Source: Streptomyces sp. NBC_01750 (lineage in GTDB: Bacteria; Actinomycetota; Actinomycetes; Streptomycetales; Streptomycetaceae). Taken from it: a stretch of DNA of 64,000 nt. Shown one piece after another: positions 8,664 to 17,266 of the stretch (positions within the stretch are counted from its first letter, which is position 1; every line of letters starts with the position of its first letter). The position numbers and the translations under genes are program-made. Under the pieces are notes generated by a model. That model was not told where the DNA came from, ran no database searches, and saw only the letters and a list, made by a program, of their open reading frames with translations. Location of the stretch: positions 3,412,001-3,476,000 of the forward strand of contig NZ_CP109137.1 in the NCBI RefSeq assembly GCF_035918095.1, written 5' to 3'.

Positions 8664-8971
8664 AGGAGCTCGCATTGCTCGGGGCGGTTCTCGCTCCCAC
8701 CGACGCGGCGCATGGCAACGAGCGGCGGCAACGGCCTCGACATTCGGTCCGCCCCGCCGGCTTGCGCTTCTCGGCCGGTACGGGGAGCTCCCTCGGGCCC
8801 ACAGGTTCCGTCCGGTTACCGCCCAAGTGCATTCCCACCTCGGACGATCCCGCTCGACAGGCACCCCGCTCAGAACGGACTTACCGTCGAGCAGTAGGCG
8901 CTGCACCGATGCGGAGCCCTTGCTTCCGCAGCCTGACCCGCGTAAGCAACACCAAGAGGAGACGATCCGAC
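8664..8971. other. Gene-free region upstream of the CMD-family gene
   Basis: The only feature seen is the AGGAG ribosome binding site near 8956. The open frame crossing it is the read-through from the pentapeptide fragment and shows no domain. Confidence 0.5.
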
Positions 8972-9298
8972 ATGGCCACAGCATCAGAAACCCCTGTCCT
9001 GGACACCCTCGCCGCGATGACCGTCGACTCGATCGAGCGGTGCGGGCTGTCCCCGGACATGCTCATGCTCACCCGCATTGCGGCCCTCGCGGCGTCGGAC
9101 GCGCCGCCGATTTCCTACCTCGCCCACATCGACCCCGCCATCAGGGCCGGCATGACCGCCGACCAGTTGCAGGACGTCCTGGTCGCCATCGCCCCCATCG
9201 TGGGCACGGCCCGCGTCATGACGGCAGCCGGCAACATCACCAAGGCACTCGGCGTCGCCATCGCCGTCGCCGAGACCGAGATCGAGGCCCAGGGCTGA
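8972..9298 (+). CDS. Carboxymuconolactone decarboxylase (AhpD-like) family protein
   Basis: This 108-residue all-helical protein resembles the CMD/AhpD fold: LTRIAALAASDAPPISYLAHI, then GMTADQLQDVLVAIAPIVGTAR and a C-terminal helix. The CxxC redox pair of true AhpD proteins is absent, so peroxidase activity is unlikely. The start at 8972 (MATASETP) is set by AGGAG twelve bases upstream. It stands alone, ending in a strong hairpin shared with the convergent VOC gene. The family call is fair; the reaction is unknown. Confidence 0.8.
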   Translation: MATASETPVLDTLAAMTVDSIERCGLSPDMLMLTRIAALAASDAPPISYLAHIDPAIRAGMTADQLQDVLVAIAPIVGTARVMTAAGNITKALGVAIAVAETEIEAQG

Positions 9299-9373
9299 GC
9301 GCAGAAGCGCTGCCCAAGGCCGGGCTCCTGGAAACGGGACGTCAAGCGGCTGTCGGCGAGTCTCGATGCACGC

Positions 9374-9405
9374 GGCCTTCCGTATCCGGGGCGGTACGGA
9401 AGGCC
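9374..9405. terminator. Bidirectional terminator
   Basis: A perfect 11-bp stem (GGCCTTCCGTA and complement) with a ten-base loop lies between the convergent CMD and VOC genes. Confidence 0.85.
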
Positions 9406-9428
9406 GGCCACGGCCCCCGGCCCCCGTT

Positions 9429-9899
9429 TCACTGCCCGTAGGCGTCCTTCAGCCCCTGGACGTCGATCTTCTTCATCCCGAGCATCGCCTTCATGACCTG
9501 CTGGGACTTGACCGGATCGGGGTCGCTCAGCAAGTCGGTCAGCGTCTTGGGGACGATCTGCCACGACAGCCCGAACTTGTCCTTCAGCCAGCCGCACGGC
9601 CCTTCCTCCCCACCGGCGCCGAGCTTCGCCCAGAGCTCGTCCACCTCTTCCTGCGAGGCGCAGTCCACGTAGAGCGAGATGGCTTCGTTGAACCTGAACT
9701 GCGGGCCGCCGTTGAGCGCGATGAACTTCTGTCCCGCGAGCTCGAAGGTGACGGTCATCGCTGTTCCCGGCTCGCCCGGTCCGGCCTCTCCGTACCGCTG
9801 TACGTCGGTCACGCGCGAGTCGTCGAAGATCGACGTGTAGTGCTGGGCGGCCTCCTCAGCCTGGTTGTCGAACCAGAGGAAGGTCGTGATCTTCTGCAT
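9429..9899 (-). CDS. VOC-superfamily (PhnB-like) protein
   Basis: This 156-residue protein begins MQKITTFLWFDNQAEEAAQHYTSIF, the hallmark of the PhnB/3-demethylubiquinone-9 3-methyltransferase-like branch of the vicinal oxygen chelate fold. It continues with FIALNGGPQFRFNEAISLYV and CGWLKDKFGLSWQIVP. The start has AAGGAG seven bases upstream. Members are small metal-binding or stress-related proteins of mostly unknown substrate; a methyltransferase role is not implied. Confidence 0.93.
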   Translation of the reverse strand: MQKITTFLWFDNQAEEAAQHYTSIFDDSRVTDVQRYGEAGPGEPGTAMTVTFELAGQKFIALNGGPQFRFNEAISLYVDCASQEEVDELWAKLGAGGEEGPCGWLKDKFGLSWQIVPKTLTDLLSDPDPVKSQQVMKAMLGMKKIDVQGLKDAYGQ

Positions 9900-10288
9900 G
9901 AGGGTTCTCCTTGCCGGTCGGGGGCGACTGCCTCACCGAGGTAGACCGCCGGGGCCGGCGAAACTCATCGCCCGCACCGGACCGAACGGGGCGCCGCGGT
10001 CGCAGTCGTACACACTCTGCGAACGCACATCGAGCCGCTGCCTGGCCTCCGCGGGACAGGCCGCGGGACAGGCCGCGGGATCCGGGGCGGACCTCGTCCG
10101 TACCTCATCACCTGGCACCCGCTGAGCGCCCGCACGCCCAGAAGTGCCCCCCTTCCAGTGCCTTGCGTCCGGCCAACACCGTCATGGCTGTGACGCCACG
10201 GATCCGGGGGCCCCGCACGCGGGCGCACTCACTCAACTCCCGGGCGCGGATGCTCTTGCCTGCGCCGTCCAGCCCCTGCTGGGCGACC
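9900..10288. other. Intergenic region, possibly a decayed gene
   Basis: No supported gene is present. On the minus strand one frame between about 10290 and 10130 reads protein-like (for example RARELSECARVRGPRIRGV) with no start and no recognisable family, so it may be a decayed remnant. Confidence 0.4.
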
Positions 10289-11083
10289 TCAGCTCTCGGG
10301 CCAGTCCCCGTATCGTGTGAAGGTCTCCGTACCGCTCTTGCCCTTGAACCAGCTGACAGTGACCGAGTCCCCGCCGCCGTACGTGAGATCCCCGGCGCGG
10401 TCTTCGGCCTTGACCGGCTTTCCGCCGCGCTCGCAGAGCACCGCGATCTGGTACTTCTTCTCGGGCTCCTCGACCTTCCGGATACCGCGGCACTCCAGTC
10501 CGCCGGAGACCAGGATGACCGAGATCTTGTCCGGCTTCTCGGTGTCCACGCTCTCCTTCAACCCGAGCATGCCGCCGCCGGAGTCGGACCTCCACATACC
10601 CACCATGCCGGTCCCGGTCGGCTCGGCCCCGATGCCGGTCTCCTCCTCGCTCGGGGTCGCGCTGGGCTCGACTGCCGGCTCCTCGCTCTCCGGCGGGCCG
10701 GTGGACGGCTTCACGCTGACCTGTGAACTCCCGTTGGCCGAAGGCTTGTCGTCGTCACCTCCGCCCGACGTGACGAACCAGACGACACCACCGATGACGG
10801 CGACCGCCGCGACTGCGGCAGCGATGATCAAAGGAGTCCTACGGCCACCGGAGGGGGCGGGCGGAGGGGGCGGATAGGTCCCGTACGGCGAAGGCTGCTG
10901 ACCATACGAGCCGTAGGGAGCGCCGTACTGCGCAGGCTGGTTCGGCGGATACTGCGGAGCCTGTGGCGGCTGCGCCGGCGGCGGAGGCGGAACCGGTGGC
11001 ACCCCCGGCCGCGCATCCTGCGGTCCCGGCTGCCCATACTGCCCGGGCCAGTCCTGAGGACCCTGATACGGCGGCTGAGTCAT
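10289..11083 (-). CDS. Proline-rich single-pass membrane protein
   Basis: This 264-residue protein has three parts. An N-terminal cytoplasmic tail of about 85 residues is rich in Pro, Gln, Tyr and Gly (PYQGP, QPSPYGTYPPPPPAP). A single membrane helix (about residues 85-108, LIIAAAVAAVAVIGGVVWFV) follows. The outer part starts with a Ser/Pro/Glu linker and ends in a domain of about 100 residues with two cysteines (CRG, CERGG). This layout is common in proteins encoded beside bacterial Ser/Thr kinases and may be a kinase substrate or sensor. It is divergent from the kinase operon starting near 11400, with the palindromic motif at 11245 between them. Function unknown. Confidence 0.85.
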   Translation of the reverse strand: MTQPPYQGPQDWPGQYGQPGPQDARPGVPPVPPPPPAQPPQAPQYPPNQPAQYGAPYGSYGQQPSPYGTYPPPPPAPSGGRRTPLIIAAAVAAVAVIGGVVWFVTSGGGDDDKPSANGSSQVSVKPSTGPPESEEPAVEPSATPSEEETGIGAEPTGTGMVGMWRSDSGGGMLGLKESVDTEKPDKISVILVSGGLECRGIRKVEEPEKKYQIAVLCERGGKPVKAEDRAGDLTYGGGDSVTVSWFKGKSGTETFTRYGDWPES

Positions 11084-11406
11084 CGGTGTGCACCTCGTTC
11101 CGCGGGCATGCCACCCGCACGTGGGGGGATCTCGTACGAACCCTGCCGCTTACGGCACGGGCCCGGATGAGTATGGATCACCAACCTCCCTGAGCACCGG
11201 CACTTATTCGGGTACTCAGCAGCACCACTCGGGCCGACCGCCCTTGATTACGTATGCAATTGAGTACGTCTACCCTCATTGCCGAGCCCGCCCGGACAGC
11301 AAGGTGATCCACAACTCCTTCCGAGCGGAAGGCAACCCGGCCGATCGTCTGTCGGGCCGCTGAGTAAGCTCCTGATGCTGTTGGGGACACCGAGGGGGAT
11401 TCACAC
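11084..11406. other. Divergent promoter region of the kinase module
   Basis: Between the proline-rich membrane protein and the kinase operon lies a moderately AT-rich stretch with the palindromic motif at 11245-11264. The block from about 11363 to 11410 resembles the sequence just before the pseudokinase at 15904. Confidence 0.55.
11245..11264. promoter_or_regulatory. Palindromic motif, copy a (candidate operator)
   Basis: TTGATTACGTATGCAATTGA carries ATTAC-N4-GCAAT, one mismatch from the inverted repeat ATTGC-N4-GCAAT found at 15766, 21574 and 29723. It lies between divergent genes, about 140-160 bases from each first start codon. Confidence 0.5.
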
Positions 11407-11472
11407 ATGGGACGACTGCGCACAGCCCTGCCGCAATGTGCTGCTGCGCATGACTGCCTTCCCGGGATCTGA
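11407..11472 (+). pseudogene. Mini-ORF, internally deleted pseudokinase relict
   Basis: A 21-codon frame (MGRLRTALPQ...LPGI) starts where the pseudokinase of the second module starts (MERAHT). It ends TGACC just before the kinase start, exactly as the pseudokinase gene ends before the truncated kinase at 16828. The flanking DNA on both sides is similar in the two modules, so this looks like a pseudokinase gene reduced to its first and last codons. It may still act as a leader peptide coupling translation to the kinase gene. Confidence 0.55.
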
Positions 11473-11475
11473 CCA

Positions 11476-13668
11476 ATGCTCTCCCCATTGACGCACCACG
11501 ATCCCTTCGCGATCGGCTCGTACCGTCCGATCGCCCGCCTGGGCAGCGGCGGTATGGGAACCGTCTATCTGGCCCGTTCCGCCGGCGGCCGAACCGTCGC
11601 GCTCAAGACCATGCACGCGGGCATCGCATCGGACCCGGCCTCGCGTACCCGCTTCCGTCTCGAAACCGACGCGGCTCGCATCATCGGCGGCCACCACGGG
11701 GCGACGGTCGTCGATGCGGACCCGCTCGCCGAAACTCCCTGGCTGGCAACGGAGTACGTACTCGGTCCGCCCCTCGACGACGCCGTCTCGCTTGCCGGAC
11801 CGCTCCCTGAGCCCTCGGTCCGCGCCCTCGGCGCAGCCCTCGCCGGAGCCCTCGCCCAGCTCCACTCCTCCGACGTCGTACACCGCGACCTCAAGCCCTC
11901 CAACGTGATGGTCACGGCGTACGGCCCGAAAATCATCGACTTCGGCATCGCCCACGCGGCGGGCGACGACCGCCTCACCCGCACCGGAGCCGCCGCGGGC
12001 ACCCCCGCCTTCATGTCCCCGGAACAGGCAACAGGGCAGGAACACACACCGGCGGGCGACGTCTTCGCCCTCGCGGGCGTCCTCACCTACGCGGCAACGG
12101 GCCACGGCCCCTTCGGCTCGGGCCGGCCCGCCGACCTCCTCTACCGCGTCCGCTACGCCGACCCCGACCTCACCGGCGTCCCCGAAGCACTGACTGCGAC
12201 CCTGACCCAAAGCCTCTCCAAGGACCCCGCCCAGCGCCCCACCACCGCGGACCTCGTCACACAACTCCACGACGGCCAGGGCCAATTCGCCGACCATCTC
12301 CCCGACACCCTCCTCGCCGAGATCGCCCGCCGCGCGTCGATGGTCTGGTACTACCAACCGCACCGCCTCCCGGCCCCGGAGGAGTTCGAGACCCCTGCCC
12401 CGAGCGGCATGTCCCGCCGCAAGCTGCTCACCATCGGTGGCGGGTCGGCTCTCGGCGTGGCTGCCGCAGGCGTCGGGGCGTGGGCGTGGTTCGACAAGAA
12501 GCAGGCAGGCCACGACGGTTCGGACAACCAGCCCCGGGCCGAGAACGACGGGCCGCCGGCCGTATGGAGCGCCGAGGTCGCCGACAAGTGGCAGCGCCAG
12601 CTCCCCATGCCCGTCGGCAACACGATCGTCACCCTGTCCGACGATGGGCTGCTGGGCCTGGACGCGAAGACCGGCAAGCAGCGCTGGTCCTACTCCGCGC
12701 TTGGCGTGGGGCAGCAGATCGCGTCGGACGGCACGGCGATCTACGGCTTCGTACCCGAGGAGACCGAAGGGGAGGGGCTGACACTCAGCGCGTTCTCGGC
12801 TGCCGATGGAACCCTCGAACGTCGCATCGGGCACTTCGCCGAATTCAGCGGCGCCGTGCACGATGTGGAACTGCTCACCGCCGCTGACGGCATCCTCTGT
12901 CTGATCGCCTGGACCGGGCCCAAGTCCACGGACTTCGCCGACCAGGCCAAGGGCTGGCGCCTGCTCGCCGTGGACATCCGTACCGGGAAGAAGCTCTGGC
13001 AGCGGCCCCACGGGATGATCTATCCCGACAACGGCTCGACGGCGGTCAGCGCGAAGGCCGTCGGAAAGTGCCTCGTCACCGCAAGCAACGGAGTGGCTCT
13101 ACCGGACTTCAGCGTGAGCGGCACCGACATCCGCACCGGAAAGCGGCTCTGGACGACGGAGATGCCCAGAGTACGGGGCGACAACTCCTTCCTGATTCCC
13201 GGCCAACTCGCTGTGGACCAGCAGCACGTCTACATCAGCAGCGGACGGGTCCACGCGGTCCGGCACTCCGACGGCAAGGTCGCCTGGTCGTTCGGTGACG
13301 GGCGCAATCAGGGCGACGTCGATGAGAACGCACGACACTACGGGCCGCCGGCCGTGAAGAACGGCGTCGTGTACGCGGCCGAGGGCAGCCGTGGCCTCGT
13401 CGCCCTGAACGCCGCCACGGGAAAGCTGCTGTGGGAGGAGGTGGAGGACCTGACGAAGGAGGAGGATCCGGGGCTCGACGTGCCACCGGTCGTCGGTACG
13501 AAGTTCGTGTACGCGCATCTGACCAGCGGCATCAGCGCCGTGGATCTCCGCACCCACAAGTCCGTCTGGTCGTCGCCGAGTTCCGCGATCCGTTTCGCGG
13601 TGCACGAGGGAACCAAGACGCTCATCGGCGCCGACAACGCCACCGTGACCGCCCTGCCCTTCGAGTGA
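11476..13668 (+). CDS. Membrane Ser/Thr protein kinase with PQQ-type beta-propeller sensor
   Basis: This is a 730-residue Hanks-type kinase. The G-loop is GSGGMGTVYLA (23-33), the ATP lysine K44, the catalytic loop HRDLKPSN (D138), the metal site DFG (155-157), and SPEQ marks the activation segment. After the kinase domain (to about 270) and a linker, one membrane helix (about 315-337, after basic RRK) leads to an outer C-terminal domain. That domain has repeated blades such as GLDAKTGKQRWSY and ALNAATGKLLWEE, the PQQ-enzyme repeat signature. The propeller probably senses an outer ligand. It is the first gene of a two-kinase operon, only 12 bases before the next. The first 129 residues are nearly repeated at 16828. 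Confidence 0.95.
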   Translation: MLSPLTHHDPFAIGSYRPIARLGSGGMGTVYLARSAGGRTVALKTMHAGIASDPASRTRFRLETDAARIIGGHHGATVVDADPLAETPWLATEYVLGPPLDDAVSLAGPLPEPSVRALGAALAGALAQLHSSDVVHRDLKPSNVMVTAYGPKIIDFGIAHAAGDDRLTRTGAAAGTPAFMSPEQATGQEHTPAGDVFALAGVLTYAATGHGPFGSGRPADLLYRVRYADPDLTGVPEALTATLTQSLSKDPAQRPTTADLVTQLHDGQGQFADHLPDTLLAEIARRASMVWYYQPHRLPAPEEFETPAPSGMSRRKLLTIGGGSALGVAAAGVGAWAWFDKKQAGHDGSDNQPRAENDGPPAVWSAEVADKWQRQLPMPVGNTIVTLSDDGLLGLDAKTGKQRWSYSALGVGQQIASDGTAIYGFVPEETEGEGLTLSAFSAADGTLERRIGHFAEFSGAVHDVELLTAADGILCLIAWTGPKSTDFADQAKGWRLLAVDIRTGKKLWQRPHGMIYPDNGSTAVSAKAVGKCLVTASNGVALPDFSVSGTDIRTGKRLWTTEMPRVRGDNSFLIPGQLAVDQQHVYISSGRVHAVRHSDGKVAWSFGDGRNQGDVDENARHYGPPAVKNGVVYAAEGSRGLVALNAATGKLLWEEVEDLTKEEDPGLDVPPVVGTKFVYAHLTSGISAVDLRTHKSVWSSPSSAIRFAVHEGTKTLIGADNATVTALPFE

Positions 13669-13680
13669 GAGAGCCTCACC

Positions 13681-15762
13681 ATGATTCCCCTCAGCACCGG
13701 CGATCCCCTGCGCCTCGGCCCGTACCGGCTCATCGGCACACTCGGCGAAGGGGGCATGGGGAAGGTCTACTTCGGGCGCGACAACGCCGGCCGCAAGGCG
13801 GCGGTCAAGGTCCTTCGGCCCGAGCTCGCGCACGACCAGCAGCTGGCCCAGCGCTTCGTCCGCGAGGCCCGGACCGCCCAGGCCGTCGCCAGCACCGGCG
13901 TGGCACGGGTTCTGGGCTCACAGACCGAGGGCGGACGGCCGTGGATCGCGGCTGAGTTCCTCGCCGGGCCCACGCTGGAGGAGGCGGTCACGGCGTACGG
14001 GCCCCTGGACGAGCCCTGCCTGCGTGCGCTCGCCGCGTCCCTCGCCCGTACTCTCCAGGACATTCATGCGGCGCACCTGGTCCACCGAGACCTCAAGCCG
14101 TCCAACATCGTGCTGACCTCGCGCGGCCCTCGCGTCATCGACTTCGGCATCGCCCGACCCGAGCACGGACTGACCCTGACCACCACGGGCCAGGTCCCGG
14201 TGACCCCGGGCTACGGCGCTCCCGAGCAGGTGCTCGGGCAGCGCGTCGGCCCGGCGGCCGACGTCTTCTCGCTCGGGGCGGTTCTCGCGTACGCGGCCGG
14301 GGGGCAACGGGCCTTCAACGGTGCGCACGTGGCGGCGGTGCAATACGAAGTCGTCCATGGTGAAGCGGACCTGAGCCGGGTGCCGGACCAGCTCCGCCCC
14401 CTGATCCTCCCCTGCCTCGCCAAGGACCCTGCGCAGCGGCCCGTACCCACTCAGATCGCCCAGGCGCTCGTGCCTCCCAAGGGCGCCGCCAAGGTCTGGC
14501 GGCAGGGGCCCTGGGCCGTGGAGATCGCCCGGCGGGAGAGCGCGGCCGAGCATCTGGTCTCGTCGTACTCGACAGACGTTTCCGCCCAGCCGTCCCGACG
14601 GCGCATGCTCACCACCCTCGCCGTGGGCGGCACTGTCCTCGCGGCCGGCGCGGGCACGACCGCCTGGTGGCTCAGGGGTGGCCCGGACGGTTCGGAGCCG
14701 CGACCGGTCGCTGTTCCGCCGGCCGTCGAGAAGCCGTCGGCCGCGGTACTGGCGGCCACCGAGGCATTCGCGCCGCTGTGGGGCCCCGTGCGCGGTGCGA
14801 GTCCAAAGACCCCGTCTCCCCTGCCCGTACGCGATGTGGTGGTCTTCAACCAGGAGAGCGGTGGGCTGGCCGCCCACCGGGTGACGGACGGAAAGCGGAG
14901 GTGGCTCGTCACCGGGGCGGGTGGCTTCGCCGGCTTCCTGTCGGTCGCCGACCGTCTCGTCGTGGCGGCGGACACGGGAGGCGCGTTGCAGGCATTCATC
15001 GCCTCCACCGGGGAAAAGGCCTGGACCGCGTCGGGCGTCACCGTCGAGAAGCTGCTGGCGGCAGACGCCGACACGGTCTACGTAATGACGAAGGAACGGC
15101 ATCTGAGCGCGGTCAGCGTCGCCACGCGGAAGGCGCTGTGGTCGGTCCCCACACCAGTACGCACCTCGTTCACCGATCCACCGGCGGCGGCCGTCGGCGC
15201 GGGACGTCTGGTGCTCTTCGCATCGGACGGCCTGGTGGTCGCACTGGACACGGCCACCGGCCGCAAGGTGTGGGGCCTGCCCGACCAGGGAACGGCGCCC
15301 CTGCTACCGGCGATTGTGAAGGACAGGGTCTACTTCGGGGGGCGGACGCTTGCCGCCCACATGCTCGCCGACGGCAAGAAGATCTGGTCAGTGGAGGCGG
15401 AGACGGCCGTCGAGGAGACATCCGGCGGCTGGGGTCCTCCGGCGGTCCGCGGGGACGAGGTCTACGCCGTCGACGACAAGCTCTACCGCCGGCGTGCGAG
15501 CGATGGAAAGAAGGAATGGATGTTCTTTCTCCGCGGATACGGCGACGACCCCCGGAAGCGGCCCGTTGTGCAGGGCGGCACTGTCTGGATCGTCGAGTCC
15601 AGCGGCTACGGGCTGACGGCTGTCAGCGCGCACACCGGCGACGAGCTCTCCCTCTACACCTTCGGCGACAAGGACACGAACGCGTACGAGGTGTCGGGCG
15701 ACGGCAATCGGCTCTTCGCCGCTCATGCCGGCTCTGTCGTCGCCATGCCCGTACGACCGTGA
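13681..15762 (+). CDS. Membrane Ser/Thr protein kinase with PQQ-type beta-propeller sensor
   Basis: This 693-residue paralogue of the preceding gene has G-loop GEGGMGKVYFG (22-32), ATP lysine K43, catalytic HRDLKPSN (D137), DFG (154-156) and GAPEQ. A membrane helix lies at about 308-332 (RRRMLTTLAVGG to TTAWWL), followed by an outer propeller with blades like ALDTATGRKVWGL and AFIASTGEKAWTA. All catalytic residues are present, so it should be active. The ATG at 13681 follows the upstream stop by 12 bases, indicating co-transcription. The last bases of the gene lie next to palindromic motif b. Confidence 0.95.
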   Translation: MIPLSTGDPLRLGPYRLIGTLGEGGMGKVYFGRDNAGRKAAVKVLRPELAHDQQLAQRFVREARTAQAVASTGVARVLGSQTEGGRPWIAAEFLAGPTLEEAVTAYGPLDEPCLRALAASLARTLQDIHAAHLVHRDLKPSNIVLTSRGPRVIDFGIARPEHGLTLTTTGQVPVTPGYGAPEQVLGQRVGPAADVFSLGAVLAYAAGGQRAFNGAHVAAVQYEVVHGEADLSRVPDQLRPLILPCLAKDPAQRPVPTQIAQALVPPKGAAKVWRQGPWAVEIARRESAAEHLVSSYSTDVSAQPSRRRMLTTLAVGGTVLAAGAGTTAWWLRGGPDGSEPRPVAVPPAVEKPSAAVLAATEAFAPLWGPVRGASPKTPSPLPVRDVVVFNQESGGLAAHRVTDGKRRWLVTGAGGFAGFLSVADRLVVAADTGGALQAFIASTGEKAWTASGVTVEKLLAADADTVYVMTKERHLSAVSVATRKALWSVPTPVRTSFTDPPAAAVGAGRLVLFASDGLVVALDTATGRKVWGLPDQGTAPLLPAIVKDRVYFGGRTLAAHMLADGKKIWSVEAETAVEETSGGWGPPAVRGDEVYAVDDKLYRRRASDGKKEWMFFLRGYGDDPRKRPVVQGGTVWIVESSGYGLTAVSAHTGDELSLYTFGDKDTNAYEVSGDGNRLFAAHAGSVVAMPVRP

Positions 15763-15765
15763 ACC

Positions 15766-15784
15766 GGATTGCACGTGCAAGGAG
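15766..15784. promoter_or_regulatory. Palindromic motif, copy b (candidate operator)
   Basis: GGATTGCACGTGCAAGGAG, with perfect core TTGCACGTGCAA, begins three bases after the kinase stop and 120 bases before the pseudokinase start. Confidence 0.5.
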
Positions 15785-15903
15785 CACCGGAAGGCGACGG
15801 GCCGTCAACAGCCCCGTGACCGCCCCTGGACGGCCCACCCTCCAGACCCACGCCGGTACTTGAGTAGGCTCCTGTCGTTCATGAAACCACGGGGGCTTAG
15901 CAG

Positions 15904-16824
15904 ATGGAACGAGCGCACACGGAACGACCGCACGGGTACAGTCCGCGCCAGATCGGACCGTACTACCTCATCACGCGTCTCGATCCGGCCGGTCCGGGCT
16001 TCCCCCCTGTCCCCGAACACCGCTTTATCGCGCGGTGCGCGGACGGCGACCGTACGGTGCTGGTCAGAACCCCTGTGGATGGCGTCGATCCCGGGCGATT
16101 TCTCGTTGAGGCGGACGCGGGCCGCCGACTGCTCGGCCCATGGGTCTCCCCGGTCGCCGAACTCTCGCCGCCGTCCAACGCCCCCTGGTACGCGTCCCCG
16201 TACCTCCCCTCGCTGCCCCTTCCCGTGGCCCTCACCGTCCACGGCGGGCCCTTGCCCGAGCGCACAGTGCGGGCCATCGGGACTGCCCTCGCCGAGACGC
16301 TGGCGGGCGCGCACGCGACGGGCATCACGCACGCGGGCCTGTCGCCCGCAGCCGTACTGCTGGCGGGCGACGGCCCGCGCCTGACCTGCTTCGGCGCCGT
16401 ACGCGCCGCCGCCCCGGACGGCGAACAGCGCTCCGGCCTCCCCGGCCTGGAGCCCGGCAGCCTCGCCCCGGAACAAGCGTCGGGCGGCCGCCCCCGCCCG
16501 CCCGGGGACGTCTACGCACTGGGCGCGGTCCTCGCGTACGCCGCCACCGGCCACACGGTCCCGGACCGCAGCGAACTACCCGAATCCCTGCGCTCCTTGA
16601 TCTCCCGCTGCCTCACTCGTGACCCGGCGGCCCGCCCCACCGCTGCCGAGGTCCTGCACGCGCTGCCTCCCGCGTCACCGGCACCCGCGGCCACGGTTCT
16701 CGACTCGAGCACCTCGCTGCTGACGCCCGGCTGGCTGCCGGGTCGCGTGGTGGCGGCAGTGGCCCGCCAGTCCGCCGAGGTCCTCGCCGCTGAGCTCCGC
16801 GTCCCGCAGCCCCACGGGGTTTGA
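15904..16824 (+). CDS. Kinase-like protein lacking catalytic residues (pseudokinase)
   Basis: This 306-residue protein keeps the outline of a bacterial Ser/Thr kinase, including a late LAPEQ-like segment and GDVYALGAVLAYAATGH, matching the APE and F-helix region of the neighbouring kinases. The catalytic parts are lost: no glycine loop, arginine (VLVRT, R55) at the beta-3 lysine, HAGLSP (143-148) in place of HRDLKP, and CFG (162-164) in place of DFG. No membrane helix is seen, so it is probably cytoplasmic. The stop is followed after three bases by the GTG of a truncated kinase, so pseudokinase and kinase once formed one unit. A regulatory or scaffold role is inferred. Confidence 0.85.
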   Translation: MERAHTERPHGYSPRQIGPYYLITRLDPAGPGFPPVPEHRFIARCADGDRTVLVRTPVDGVDPGRFLVEADAGRRLLGPWVSPVAELSPPSNAPWYASPYLPSLPLPVALTVHGGPLPERTVRAIGTALAETLAGAHATGITHAGLSPAAVLLAGDGPRLTCFGAVRAAAPDGEQRSGLPGLEPGSLAPEQASGGRPRPPGDVYALGAVLAYAATGHTVPDRSELPESLRSLISRCLTRDPAARPTAAEVLHALPPASPAPAATVLDSSTSLLTPGWLPGRVVAAVARQSAEVLAAELRVPQPHGV

Positions 16825-16827
16825 CCG

Positions 16828-17214
16828 GTGCTGTCTCCTCTGACGCATGACGATCCCGCCGGTTTCGGTTCCTACCGTCTGATCGCCCGGCTGGGCAGCG
16901 GCGGCATGGGCACCGTGTACCTTGCCCGCTCGGCCGGCGGCCGGACCGTCGCGCTCAAGACCATGCACGCGGGCATCGCCTCGGACCCGGGATTCCGCAC
17001 CCGCTTCCGCCTGGAAACAGACGCGGCACGGATCATCGGCGGCCATCACGGCGCGATCGTGGTCGACGCCGACCCGGTGGCGCAGACGCCGTGGCTGGCC
17101 ACTGAGTACGTACTCGGCCCACCACTGGACGACGCCGTTTCGCTTGCCGGACCGCTGCCCGAACCGTCGGTCCGGGCGCTGGGCGCCGCTCTTGCCGGGG
17201 CCCTCGCCCAGCTC
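16828..17214 (+). pseudogene. Truncated copy of the Ser/Thr kinase gene
   Basis: From the GTG at 16828, 129 codons match the N-terminus of the kinase at 11476 with roughly ten substitutions, including the G-loop and lysine K44. Homology stops abruptly after GALAQL, just before the position of HRDLKPSN. The frame then runs on into unrelated sequence antisense to the next gene (to 17418). Without catalytic loop, DFG, membrane helix or propeller the product cannot be a kinase. It is the remnant of a duplicated module. Confidence 0.85.
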
Positions 17215-17266
17215 AAAGCGGAGTCCCTACGGCGCAGGGGCGTCCGCTTCCTACACAGCAACGACC

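Noticed and set aside
10130..10290. Minus-strand protein-like frame reading RARELSECARVRGPRIRGV
   Set aside because: No start codon, no ribosome binding site and no family I can name; kept only as a possible decayed remnant.
11401..13011. Long minus-strand frame opposite the first kinase
   Set aside because: Antisense shadow; the plus strand encodes a full kinase-propeller protein.
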